In this document: positions 17,939-27,181 of the stretch, in pieces
Numbering within the stretch: the stretch's first letter is position 1
Layout: each line of letters begins with the position of its first letter
NCBI GenBank assembly: GCA_030670905.1
Contig: DAOVAR010000004.1
Location: forward strand, 1 to 40,607
Reading direction: 5' to 3'
From: Candidatus Bipolaricaulota bacterium
Lineage (GTDB): Bacteria > Bipolaricaulota > Bipolaricaulia > UBA7950 > UBA9294
Length of the DNA stretch: 40,607 bases
Notes under the pieces: generated by a model
What the model saw: only the letters and a program-made list of their open reading frames with translations
Told to the model about the DNA's origin: nothing
The model's database searches: none
Program-made: the position numbers and the translations under genes

Positions 17939-18597
17939 TCTTCTTCTATCCTTCCATCGGCGATCAAGATAGTGCGATATGAAGTCTTTGTGGGCGGGAG
18001 GCCCCCCTTCGCCGTCACAAGAATCGTCATGCCTCGGCCATTAATTCGTTCCAATAGAGCGATTACCTCGTTTTTCTGTTCTGGCGAAAGCCCACTTAGG
18101 GGTTCGTCGCAGAGCAGAAGAGGGGGTTCATTACAGATCGAGATAGCGATAGCTAGTTTGAGTTGATCAATGGCGTTGAATTCTGTTGCTGGAGTAGAAA
18201 ACTTGTCGATCAATCCCACAGTCTCCAGAGCGGCAAGCGCTTGTTCTTCGGCCTGCTCTCGGGAAGTCCCTAGAGCTCTTAATTTAAAGGTTATGTTGTA
18301 AACAGCGGATTTCGGCAGCAATGTGAAATGTTGTGGGAGAAAGCCAATCTTCCTCCGTAGAGCAAAGGCCTTTTCTTGATGGAGTCGCGCGACATTCCGC
18401 CCGCAGACTAAAATTTGCCCTTGTTGTGAAGGGATCTGCGCAGCCAGCAGTCCCAACAAAAGGGATTTTCCTGCTTGTGATGGGCCAATCAAGAACGCCA
18501 ACTCGCCCCGGTTGATGTGCAGGTGAACGTCTTCAAATACTGTGAATCCGTCATCTGTTGAAAAGTGAAGTTCAGAAACCTGGATCATTACGGACAT
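17935..18597 (-). CDS. ftsE: FtsE-like ABC ATPase with degenerate motifs
   Basis: ABC fold with IGPSQAGKSLLLG (Walker A), LLLCDEPLSGL (Walker B), degenerate signature EFNAIDQLKLAIAI; next to ftsX. Confidence 0.78.
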   Translation of the reverse strand: MSVMIQVSELHFSTDDGFTVFEDVHLHINRGELAFLIGPSQAGKSLLLGLLAAQIPSQQGQILVCGRNVARLHQEKAFALRRKIGFLPQHFTLLPKSAVYNITFKLRALGTSREQAEEQALAALETVGLIDKFSTPATEFNAIDQLKLAIAISICNEPPLLLCDEPLSGLSPEQKNEVIALLERINGRGMTILVTAKGGLPPTKTSYRTILIADGRIEEE

Positions 18598-19460
18598 GTG
18601 GCGATCACGAATCTCTGTTTGCCAGCGATATCGTTGGCAATATTGGCTTCGACCAGCCCCACCCTTCCCACCAGTTGCAGGACTTGACTGGCTTGGCTCT
18701 CTCCGATCTCCAGGAGGAGTACGGCGCTGTTGTTCATGTGGGTGCGTACATCTTCCAATAGGAGTTCAATCTGTTCTGTTCCATTATTGCCTCCATTCAA
18801 GGCAACGCGTGGTTCGTGTTCACGAACCTCTGTGGGCAATTTCTCAAGCAGCGCCTCATCTATATATGGGGGATTAGAGACAATCAAGTCAAATCGCCCA
18901 TGGACTTTTCCTAGCCAATTACTTTCTTGGAAGAGGATCTTGTCGGCAACACCGTTTAGTTCAGCATTGTCGCCTGCGAGACGAAGGGCCTTCGGTGAGA
19001 TGTCGACAGCAGTTACGTTAGCGCGACGAAGGAACTTTGCTAGACAAACCGCGATCACTCCTGTCCCAGTCCCCAGGTCGAGGCATCTAATATCACGATT
19101 CTTGGGGGCAAGGCTAAGTGCTTTCTCTACTAATTCCTCGGTTTCCGGTCGAGGAATAAGCGCTTCTTCACGAACGTGGAAACGTAGGCCAAAGAAGGAA
19201 ACCTCGCCAGTCAGAAGCTGCAGAGGGACACCGTCTCGGCGCTTTCTTATCACCTCTTTAAACCGCTCTCGCTCCGCAAGTGTCAATGGCTTGTCCGGCG
19301 CCAGGTAGAGGTGGAGGCGGTCTACGTTAAGTGAGTGAGCAAGAAGAATCTCTGCTTCTAGCCGCGGTTGTGTAATACCAGTTTTCTTGAAATAACCACG
19401 TGTCCAGTTAACAATCTCGCGGACAGTCCAGGTGGCGCTCAGTGTCCCCCCTCCCTTCAT
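18588..19460 (-). CDS. prmC: peptide chain release factor N5-glutamine methyltransferase
   Basis: PRPETEELVEKAL, DLGTGTGVIAVCLAK, LIVSNPPYID. Confidence 0.95.
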   Translation of the reverse strand: MKGGGTLSATWTVREIVNWTRGYFKKTGITQPRLEAEILLAHSLNVDRLHLYLAPDKPLTLAERERFKEVIRKRRDGVPLQLLTGEVSFFGLRFHVREEALIPRPETEELVEKALSLAPKNRDIRCLDLGTGTGVIAVCLAKFLRRANVTAVDISPKALRLAGDNAELNGVADKILFQESNWLGKVHGRFDLIVSNPPYIDEALLEKLPTEVREHEPRVALNGGNNGTEQIELLLEDVRTHMNNSAVLLLEIGESQASQVLQLVGRVGLVEANIANDIAGKQRFVIATCP

Positions 19461-19518
19461 TGTCGCTCGACTAAGTGCTTCTCTTATTACCTCGAAGCAA
19501 GTGCTTGTTATGCCCTAT

Positions 19519-19547
19519 AGAATAGCAAAATCTTGTTTTGATGTCAA
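19519..19547 (-). promoter_or_regulatory. putative promoter for prmC-ftsE-ftsX
   Basis: Reverse complement TTGACA-17-TATTCT. Confidence 0.65.
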
Positions 19548-19561
19548 GCGCAGTATATAAT
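19533..19561 (+). promoter_or_regulatory. putative promoter for the PIN-TRAM gene
   Basis: TTGTTT (19533..19538) -17 nt- TATAAT (19556..19561). Confidence 0.55.
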
Positions 19562-19630
19562 TAAAAATAGCGGAAAACAAATGCAAAACAAGCAAGCAAG
19601 GTATTTCTCTCTAACTAGTGGGAGGTGTAA

Positions 19631-20686
19631 GTGCTCAAGTATTTATTCGGTATTTTCCTAGTTATGTTTGGCGCGGCAGTTGCTGTAAGCCAGAGACTTT
19701 CTCTAGGGTTGACTGGTACAGCCACGTGGGCGGCTTTCCTGGCCGGAGGAATAGGAGGAGGTTTGTGTGTAGCTTGGTTGGTTGTCAGTGTATGGCGCAG
19801 ACCGGCGGCAGTTAACGAAGAGAAGACCATAGTGCGCCTTATCAATAGCTTGTTTGCCGGCTTAGGCTTTGCGGTTCTCGGGACTATTGTTCTGTTTTCG
19901 TTCGGACTTATTTTTCCCGCAGGAATCGGGGTAAAAATAGCTCAGGGAACTATCCTTATTACAGCCCTTCTCCTTGGCTTGTGTGTTGGATATAGACTGA
20001 AGACGTCCCTTGTGTCATCTTTTCTTGGGCGACGTACTAAGCTGGTTGACAGACTAAACATGGATGACAACCTCTCCAGTAAGGTTCTCGACACAAGCGT
20101 GATCATTGATGGGAGGATTGGTCCCCTTGTAGAGACCGGATTTCTGGAAGGGGAAATTCGTGTGCCGGAATTCGTTCTCAGCGAGCTACAGAATATTGCC
20201 GACTCTTCGGACGGCTTACGTCGTCGCAAGGGGCGACGGGGGCTAGAGATTCTCAATAGCTTGATGCAAAATGAACATGTGAACATTCGTGTCTGCTCGC
20301 AGGATTATCCCTTTGTTAAGCAAGTGGATCGAAAGCTAATTCATATGATTCGAGAACAGGGAGGATCATTACTCACTACTGACTACAACCTAAATCGAGT
20401 GGCGCGTGTTGAAGGAATAAGAGTACTGAATGTTAATGAACTTGCTAGTGCTGTGAAGCCTCAGTTCATCCCTGGAGAGGAGATTGTCATGGAAGTGATT
20501 GATCGTGGAGAGGAAATAGGCCAGGGAATTGGCTACTTGGACGACGGCACAATGATCGTGGTTGAAAATGGCCGGCGACACATTGGTCGTAAGATTAGAA
20601 CAACGGTCAAGAGCACTTTGCAGACCGAAGCGGGACGGATGCTCTTCGTTGAACCTGCAGGAGAAAACCCCCGATGGGAAAAGTAA
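19631..20686 (+). CDS. membrane-anchored PIN-TRAM domain protein (YacL-like)
   Basis: N-terminal TM segments, PIN domain VLDTSVIIDGRIGPLVETGFLEGEIRVPEFVLSELQNIADS, TRAM-like GEEIVMEVIDRGEEIGQGIGYLDDGTMIVVENG. Confidence 0.92.
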   Translation: MLKYLFGIFLVMFGAAVAVSQRLSLGLTGTATWAAFLAGGIGGGLCVAWLVVSVWRRPAAVNEEKTIVRLINSLFAGLGFAVLGTIVLFSFGLIFPAGIGVKIAQGTILITALLLGLCVGYRLKTSLVSSFLGRRTKLVDRLNMDDNLSSKVLDTSVIIDGRIGPLVETGFLEGEIRVPEFVLSELQNIADSSDGLRRRKGRRGLEILNSLMQNEHVNIRVCSQDYPFVKQVDRKLIHMIREQGGSLLTTDYNLNRVARVEGIRVLNVNELASAVKPQFIPGEEIVMEVIDRGEEIGQGIGYLDDGTMIVVENGRRHIGRKIRTTVKSTLQTEAGRMLFVEPAGENPRWEK

Positions 20687-20708
20687 GGAGGAGGAAGGCT
20701 TGAAAAGA

Positions 20709-21203
20709 ATGGGTATTATCGGAGTTGTTGCGGTAATAGCACTTCTGGGATTTATGGGAATTAGAGGTTGTTCTCTTTTCCAAGGAAGCGAACCGGAGCT
20801 CACAAACTGGGAGCCAGACCTTTCACCTGATGGTAAGACTATTGCCTTTGCATCTCCTGGTGAGAAGGGATTTCAGATCTATACGCGACAGCCTTACAGT
20901 GACGAAGAAACGCAGTTAACCAGCAATGAGGGCAATAACTGGGCGCCGAGCTGGTCTCCGCAAGGGGATCAGATTGTATTCTGTTCCGACCTCGACCAGA
21001 ACGTTGATCTGTACGTCATCAATGTTGACACGTTACAAACGGCTCGGCTTACTACGCACGAAGATGATGATGTAAACCCAATGTGGACAACCGAGAACAC
21101 AATCTTGTTCAACTCTAATCGTTCCGGTGTTTGGGAGATTTACGAGATTAGTCCCTATGGAGACAGCCTGATCAAGGTGACGGAAACCAGCACGGAAGAG
21201 TGA
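20709..21203 (+). CDS. short TolB/PD40-type beta-propeller-repeat protein, probably membrane-anchored
   Basis: PDLSPDGKTIAFAS, PSWSPQGDQIVFCSDLDQNVDLYVIN, PMWTTENTILFNSNRSGVWEIYEI repeats after a hydrophobic N-terminus. Confidence 0.8.
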   Translation: MGIIGVVAVIALLGFMGIRGCSLFQGSEPELTNWEPDLSPDGKTIAFASPGEKGFQIYTRQPYSDEETQLTSNEGNNWAPSWSPQGDQIVFCSDLDQNVDLYVINVDTLQTARLTTHEDDDVNPMWTTENTILFNSNRSGVWEIYEISPYGDSLIKVTETSTEE

Positions 21204-21220
21204 TCCTTCCCTAAATAACG

Positions 21221-21943
21221 ATGACCACACAGATTAGTGGTATCCTCCTTGCTGCTGGCAGAGGCGCAAGGGTTGGCATTGAAGGGAACAAAGTCTATGT
21301 TGAGATTGCTCACCGCCCCCTACTCCTTCATGCATTGAGCCCTTTTCTCCAATCCCCGTTGATTGATGAGATCATCATTGTCGTAGCGCGTGAAGAGAAG
21401 GAGCGCGCAGCATCCCTTGTACAAGGAATGAAAAAGGAGATTCGGTTTGTGTATGGTGGAGAGCAACGGCAGGATTCCTCCCTTGCCGGGATAGAAGAGG
21501 CAACCGGTGACATCGTCTTGATTCATGATGTTGCTCGTCCATTCCCTAGTCAGGCGTTGATTGCGCGTGTAGTAACGGGAGTAAGGCAGTACGGTGCATG
21601 TGTGCCCGTGATTCCTGTAGCCGACACACTTCGTTACAAGGATGAGGTAAGTGGCCTTTTAAGGGAAGAGGTCAGGAGGCAAGGGCTCTTACGAATGCAG
21701 ACTCCGCAAGGGTTCAAGCGAGAACTAATTCGCGAGTGTCTGAGAATGAGTAATGCATCACTGAGTGATGATGCGCAGGCCGCTCTCGCGGCAGGGGCCA
21801 GAGTGTGGACCGTTTCCGGAGAGGCGATCAATCTCAAGATAACAACCACAGGGGATATCCAGCTGGCTGAGGCAGTTGCCAATCTTGTCCCCAGTGTCAG
21901 CGCTATCACACAGAAGCGGGAAAACGATGGCAGTAGCCAATAA
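21221..21943 (+). CDS. ispD: 2-C-methyl-D-erythritol 4-phosphate cytidylyltransferase
   Basis: ILLAAGRGARVGIEGNKVYVEI, VLIHDVARPF, LLRMQTPQGF, SDDAQAALAAG. Confidence 0.94.
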   Translation: MTTQISGILLAAGRGARVGIEGNKVYVEIAHRPLLLHALSPFLQSPLIDEIIIVVAREEKERAASLVQGMKKEIRFVYGGEQRQDSSLAGIEEATGDIVLIHDVARPFPSQALIARVVTGVRQYGACVPVIPVADTLRYKDEVSGLLREEVRRQGLLRMQTPQGFKRELIRECLRMSNASLSDDAQAALAAGARVWTVSGEAINLKITTTGDIQLAEAVANLVPSVSAITQKRENDGSSQ

Positions 21944-21950
21944 TGGCGAC

Positions 21951-22535
21951 CTATGGCCGGGTTGTCTTTCTTCGTAATGCCAGGTCAATGTGGACATCTG
22001 AGGCAGCCGCTTTCAGTAATTTTCTCATCTCCTTGGCCAGTTCCTTGCGTTCTTTCGTGTGTTTAGATAACTCATCCAGTGATCTTTCCATCCTGGAGAT
22101 TGTTCTCTCGACTGTACGGGAAGGGAGCAGCGCGCAAGCCGTGCAATAGAGGGTTACCGAGCGACCGGCGTTGTAGTTCGCGATAAGGTATTCTGCCAAT
22201 AAGCGGCGTTTGCGCTGTTCATCCAAGAAAGAACTTAGGCCATCTCTCCTGATCTCGTCGAGGTTCGGAAGGGCTTGCTTGTGGGTTAGGAAACTGTCTT
22301 CCTTTCTGTCTGTTCTAAGCGTGCGCAGCAGCTTTCCGCAGGGGTACTGGGGACATTCAGCGCAGGTCAGGAATTTATGCTTAGTGACACAACAACGGTA
22401 AACACTACAGTAAGAACGCGTTGTTCCTAATTGACAACCTTGGCATCGACTCGGTGCGTTTGACTGATAGCGTGGACACAGGCCGCAGTACAAGCCGCAA
22501 GATCCGGTCAGAGACCGCTCATCGATGGATTCCAT
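21951..22535 (-). CDS. Cys-rich DUF3795-like protein
   Basis: CGLYCGLCPRYQSNAPSRCQGCQLGTTRSYCSVYRCCVTKHKFLTCAECPQYPC pattern. Confidence 0.75.
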   Translation of the reverse strand: MESIDERSLTGSCGLYCGLCPRYQSNAPSRCQGCQLGTTRSYCSVYRCCVTKHKFLTCAECPQYPCGKLLRTLRTDRKEDSFLTHKQALPNLDEIRRDGLSSFLDEQRKRRLLAEYLIANYNAGRSVTLYCTACALLPSRTVERTISRMERSLDELSKHTKERKELAKEMRKLLKAAASDVHIDLALRRKTTRP

Positions 22536-22702
22536 CGCTCTCCTTTTGTGAAAGCATGTACAAAGCCAGTTCTCTTCACGAACAACTTTACAGGTTTTTC
22601 CCGATCTTCTCTAGTGGTCCCCCTGCGCTGCTGGCGAGTTGCCATCAGAATTGTCAACCGTATAATTGCTATCAGAATTCGCGCAAAACTAAGGAGGAAG
22701 CA

Positions 22703-23224
22703 GTGAAAAAGCTACTTTCCTGGAGTGACCGTGCTGATCTCTTGGCGAAAGCCCTTTCCGGAGATGGAGTGTTTCTAGTGGTTCTGAATAAAGATGGCAA
22801 GGCAAATGCGATGACAATTGGCTGGGGCGAGATGGGGATTGTCTGGAGCCGGCCAGTCTTCATAGTGCTTGTCAGGCATTCGCGCTATACTTACAGCTGT
22901 TTGCAGTCTTCGGAGAGTTTTACGGTGAACGTTCCTGGGCCAAACACGCTCAAAGAAGAACTTCTCTTTTGCGGAACCAAATCAGGGAGCGACATTGATA
23001 AGGTGGCTGCCTGTGGACTGACGTTAGCTGCCTCCGAAGAGGTGAACACCCCAATCATCGAGGAGTGCGCCCTTCACTACGAGTGCCGCATCCTGCTGCG
23101 TAAACAGCTGGAAGAAGTCGACTTCTCCTCCTCAAAGATCCTACAGAAGTACTACAAAGAGAACGATCACCATATGCTTGTCATTGGAGAGATACTTCTT
23201 AGTTACGCGGAAGATACCAGCTAG
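22703..23224 (+). CDS. flavin reductase / FMN-binding family protein
   Basis: NKDGKANAMTIGWGEMGIVWSRPVFIVLVRHSRYTY, SFTVNVPGP; start re-placed to GTG 22703 with AAGGAGG SD. Confidence 0.88.
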   Translation: MKKLLSWSDRADLLAKALSGDGVFLVVLNKDGKANAMTIGWGEMGIVWSRPVFIVLVRHSRYTYSCLQSSESFTVNVPGPNTLKEELLFCGTKSGSDIDKVAACGLTLAASEEVNTPIIEECALHYECRILLRKQLEEVDFSSSKILQKYYKENDHHMLVIGEILLSYAEDTS

Positions 23225-23265
23225 TTTCCTACAAGGCAAGAAGCATTGCCAAAGGAGGCTTCGAG

Positions 23266-24186
23266 CTAGCTGCTCGGTCCGCTCTGTGGCGGGGTTGCTA
23301 TCACATGGAGCATCTTCGCGGCGACAGCGATTTCAAATGGGCTTTTCGGCAGGCGATATACCTCACCATCGATGTGAGCGACTAATTTCGTTGGAGAGGA
23401 GACTGTCACTTTAGGATCTTGATGGTAATGTACCTCGGCGAGACCCAGATGTGTACCCTTTCGTGCCCGTGGTAGATTGATTAACCGTTTGATCCTCGAA
23501 GGGAAATCTTCAATCGCAGCAATGTCGAGCAGACCATCATCGATCTCGGCCCTGGGGGCAAGCTTAAACCCGCCGCCGGAATACTTCCCGTTCGCTATTC
23601 CAATGGAGATGAACTCTCTTTCCTCGGTCCAGCCCTTGCCGACTAGCTTCACCGGGAATGCCTTGAATAGAATGACCTCTTTTACCGCGGCGTAGAGGTA
23701 GGCGGTTGTTCCCCGCAAGTGATTCATACCTAGGACATCGCGGGCCGCTTGGGCGTCGATTCCGATTCCCACGCCGTTGACGAAGTACCGATCACCTACG
23801 ATGTATCCCAAGTCAATCACGCGCTCCTCCCCAGATACGAGGAGCTCAATCGCTTCCATTGGATCAGTTGGGATTCCTGTTACGTGCGCGAAATCGTTAC
23901 CGCTCCCCGCTGGGATTACTCCTAGTGGGTAGGGTGTTTCTGACTTCACGATACCGTTTACCACTTCATTGATTGTCCCATCCCCACCCACAGCAACGAT
24001 ATGGGTAAATCCTGCCTCGATTACCATTTGCGCCACATTGGCCGCTTCCATGGGTTCGTTAGTAAAATGGGTGTCATAGCTGAGATTACGGCGATCCAAT
24101 TCAGCTTTCACTCGAGGGAAGATATCCCTGCAATGACCCCGTCCAGCGATCAAGTTCACTATGAGGAAGTACTTCCTGTTATCCAT
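23266..24186 (-). CDS. diacylglycerol/lipid kinase (DagK/YegS family)
   Basis: IVNLIAGRG, VAVGGDGTINEVVNGI, GVIPAGSGNDFA; start at 24186 preferred. Confidence 0.93.
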   Translation of the reverse strand: MDNRKYFLIVNLIAGRGHCRDIFPRVKAELDRRNLSYDTHFTNEPMEAANVAQMVIEAGFTHIVAVGGDGTINEVVNGIVKSETPYPLGVIPAGSGNDFAHVTGIPTDPMEAIELLVSGEERVIDLGYIVGDRYFVNGVGIGIDAQAARDVLGMNHLRGTTAYLYAAVKEVILFKAFPVKLVGKGWTEEREFISIGIANGKYSGGGFKLAPRAEIDDGLLDIAAIEDFPSRIKRLINLPRARKGTHLGLAEVHYHQDPKVTVSSPTKLVAHIDGEVYRLPKSPFEIAVAAKMLHVIATPPQSGPSS

Positions 24187-24219
24187 GGCACTGATACTAC
24201 TCCTAGTTTTCATTTCTTG

Positions 24220-25578
24220 TCAAGCTAATGGTGGTGGTGCAATATGTCCGGCATTCATCAGGATCTTTGTCTCTTGTTGTGCGTGATGGATCTTCTCTTC
24301 CGCTTCGCGACGCAACTGATCCGCGGTAAGTGGTCTTCGCGCAATTCCCTGTTCGATTGCCTTTAGTCCAACAGCGACCGCCTCGTTGACAAATACATCT
24401 GTCTCCATCATTGTGGGGACGATATATTCATCGTGGATGCCTTTTACCTGGGCTGTTTCTGCAATGGCATGCGAAGCAGCAATTGCCATTTCGTCGGTGA
24501 TCGTTTGCGCGCGTACATCAAGTGTCCCCCGGAAGATCCCGGGAAAACCGATTGAGTTATTCACCTGATTGTAGAAGTCAGAACGACCGGTTGCCACAAT
24601 TCTTACTCCTGCTGTCTTTGCCTCCCATGGCCAGATCTCAGGGACCGGGTTAGCCATGACGAATACGATCGCATCTTTGTTCATTGAGCGCAGCCATTCT
24701 TTCTTGATTGTACCTGGTCCGGGCTTGGAGGCAGCGATTAGCACATCAGCGCCATCGATTGCCCTTGCCATGTCTCCGGTGCGGCCCTCGGCGTTCGTTT
24801 CAAGGGCGTATTTCCACTTATATGGATTTTGTTCCTTGTTCTTCTCTAGGTCCTCACGGTTGGAATGGAGGATTCCCTTACTATCGACGAGGATCAGGTT
24901 TCCCGCCGGTACTCCGGCGCTCAGGAGAATACGAACAAAAGCGATGTTCGCCGCTCCTGTTCCAATGACAGTGTAAGTAGCCTTATTCATATCCTTGCCT
25001 ACGACTTTTAGCGCGTTGATAATGCCTGCGAGGGCAATCGATGCGGTGCCCTGTTGATCGTCATGCCATACCGGAATATCAAGCTCCTCGCGCAATCGAT
25101 CGAGGATATAGAAGCACTTTGGGTTCGCGAAATCCTCTAGATTGATCCCCCCGAATCCTGGAGCTATCCACTTCACAGCCTGCACGATTTCATCGGGATC
25201 TTGGGTGTCAAGCATGATGGGAAATGCCCCAACACCACCAAGGCACTTAAATAAAAGAGCTTTTCCTTCCATTACGGGAAGACCTGCCTGTGGTCCGATA
25301 TTCCCGAGACCGAGGACGCGTGACCCGTCAGAAACAACGGCGACTGTGTTTGCTTTGTTTGTGTAGTCGAACACTTTGCTCTTGTCCTGTTTGATCTCTT
25401 GACAAGGGGTGGCAACACCCGGCGTGTACCAAATCCCAAAGTCGTCCAATCCGGTTACCGCGCACTTGATCGTTGTCTCTATCTTTCCGCGGTAAAAAGC
25501 GTGCCAAGCTGGCGCTTTTTCCCCCGGGATCTGCGCTTTTCTCTTCATCTCTTCTATGCTCAGGCGCTCTTCTGTCAC
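24220..25578 (-). CDS. NAD(P)-dependent malic enzyme
   Basis: WYTPGVATPCQEI, GLGNIGPQAGLPVMEGKALLFK, WHDDQQGTASIALAGIINAL. GTG start at 25578 (AAGGGAG SD, GTGA overlap) preferred over 25614. Confidence 0.94.
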   Translation of the reverse strand: MTEERLSIEEMKRKAQIPGEKAPAWHAFYRGKIETTIKCAVTGLDDFGIWYTPGVATPCQEIKQDKSKVFDYTNKANTVAVVSDGSRVLGLGNIGPQAGLPVMEGKALLFKCLGGVGAFPIMLDTQDPDEIVQAVKWIAPGFGGINLEDFANPKCFYILDRLREELDIPVWHDDQQGTASIALAGIINALKVVGKDMNKATYTVIGTGAANIAFVRILLSAGVPAGNLILVDSKGILHSNREDLEKNKEQNPYKWKYALETNAEGRTGDMARAIDGADVLIAASKPGPGTIKKEWLRSMNKDAIVFVMANPVPEIWPWEAKTAGVRIVATGRSDFYNQVNNSIGFPGIFRGTLDVRAQTITDEMAIAASHAIAETAQVKGIHDEYIVPTMMETDVFVNEAVAVGLKAIEQGIARRPLTADQLRREAEEKIHHAQQETKILMNAGHIAPPPLA

Positions 25579-26189
25579 TGCAATGCTCCCTTGTTGATTT
25601 GTCTGTGGATCCATTCCATGTTCTTGTTGACCGTCTTGTCCAGTTTATGGTACAGACTTTCTCCGTGGCTATCCATGGCGATTATCAACGGCCCGAAACG
25701 CTCCACATCGAGAATCCAAACGGCTTCAGGCATACCTAGCTTGTCGAGCCAGTAAACATCGACTACTTGGGTAACCGCACGCGCGGCGAGGGCACCGGCT
25801 CCACCGGCATAGTGGGCATATACCGCCCCCACTTCCTGCAAAGAGGCAAGGGTCTTCTCCCCCATTCCGCCTTTACCGATGATGATTGTGGTGCTGAAGA
25901 GGGAAATAAACTGGCTTTCGAACGGTTCCATGCGCATGCTGGTTGTTGGTCCAGCCGCGATTATCTGCCAGCGTGATTCCTTTTTTCTTACCAGCGGTCC
26001 GCAGTGGTATAACGGCATTTGCCTGATGTCAAATGGGATTTCCTTTTCCTCATTCTTACGTTTGACTAACAGGTGATGTGCCGCGTCGCGGGCGGTGAAA
26101 ATCGTGCCACTGATGTGTAAGATATCTCCCGCGCGGAACCCACGCACGAGATTGTTGGCAACGGGAAGGGTAATGTCGCGTTCCATCAA
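25575..26189 (-). CDS. class I fumarate hydratase, beta (C-terminal) subunit
   Basis: YHCGPLVRKKESRWQIIAAGPTTSMRMEPFE, IGKGGMGEKT. Confidence 0.92.
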   Translation of the reverse strand: MMERDITLPVANNLVRGFRAGDILHISGTIFTARDAAHHLLVKRKNEEKEIPFDIRQMPLYHCGPLVRKKESRWQIIAAGPTTSMRMEPFESQFISLFSTTIIIGKGGMGEKTLASLQEVGAVYAHYAGGAGALAARAVTQVVDVYWLDKLGMPEAVWILDVERFGPLIIAMDSHGESLYHKLDKTVNKNMEWIHRQINKGALQ

Positions 26190-27061
26190 CTCACCTTGAT
26201 CGAGCCATCTTTATTGATCTGTATTTGCGCTCGCCGACTTGCCCAACACTGGAGGACGATTCCCAATGGAAGAGATGCTGGATGGCGGAAGGCGTACTCG
26301 ATGTGTACCGCGAGAGAAGTAGTATTTCCACCTAGTCCCATTGGCCCAACACCACTTCTATTGATGAGTTCAAGCAGCTCCTTCTCTAGTTTGGCGACCG
26401 GTTGTTCGGGATGAGAAATCTTGATCTTGCGGAGTATTGCGCGCTTCGCCAATTTCATAGCAACATCTGCGCCTCCCCCTATTCCCACTCCAACAATCGT
26501 TGGTGGGCAGGGCGCTCCTTTACATGCGATAACGTGATCGACTATTGCTCGCTTGATTGCGGAGATTCCTGCACTGGGAGTGAGCATCTTAAGCGCACAG
26601 CAATTCTCACTTCCTCCTCCCTTGGGGAGTAGGGTAATAATGATCTTGTCGCTCTCTGTTAGCTCATAGTCAATTACTGGCATACCTCGACCTAGATTGT
26701 CCCCGGAATTCTTGTCTGTGAATGGATGAACCGTGTTTGGTCGCAATGGGACCGTTGCGGTCGCCTCGATAACTGCCTGTGCAATCACGGGGTTGAGTAG
26801 TTCAAGGTATGGGCTTCTTGTCCCTGCTTGGATGAAGAAAGTTTGGATCCCTGTGTCCTGGCATAGAGGGATTGAGTCAGTTCGGGCGATCTTAATGTTT
26901 TCCAGGATCGCAGCAAGTTGCGCTCTTGCTAACTTTGAATCCTCTTTTTGTATTGCTTCTTCTAAGGTGATTACAACATCTCTTGGAAGGATAGTTGCCG
27001 CCGTTCTTATGGCGGATAACAACGCTTTCTTAAGTTTCATTTCATCAGTCTGCCTTAACAT
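26186..27061 (-). CDS. class I fumarate hydratase, alpha (N-terminal) subunit
   Basis: SIPLCQDTGIQTFFI, LLPKGGGSENCCALKMLTPSAG, GPMGLGGNTTSL. Confidence 0.93.
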   Translation of the reverse strand: MLRQTDEMKLKKALLSAIRTAATILPRDVVITLEEAIQKEDSKLARAQLAAILENIKIARTDSIPLCQDTGIQTFFIQAGTRSPYLELLNPVIAQAVIEATATVPLRPNTVHPFTDKNSGDNLGRGMPVIDYELTESDKIIITLLPKGGGSENCCALKMLTPSAGISAIKRAIVDHVIACKGAPCPPTIVGVGIGGGADVAMKLAKRAILRKIKISHPEQPVAKLEKELLELINRSGVGPMGLGGNTTSLAVHIEYAFRHPASLPLGIVLQCWASRRAQIQINKDGSIKVS

Positions 27062-27160
27062 GGCTTTTCAATCATCCGCTTTTCAGGGGTTGATAGCAAT
27101 CTGAGGTATGTAAGAAGTAGCTTTCACGGGTTGATTTTGTTATTGGACTCTGGTAGTTTA

Positions 27161-27174
27161 CCCTTGTACAAGGG
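27161..27174. repeat. perfect 14-nt palindrome CCCTTGTACAAGGG upstream of apgM
   Basis: Read directly; its 3' arm overlaps the AGGGGGAG SD of the GTG start at 27182. Confidence 0.8.
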
Positions 27175-27181
27175 GGAGATT

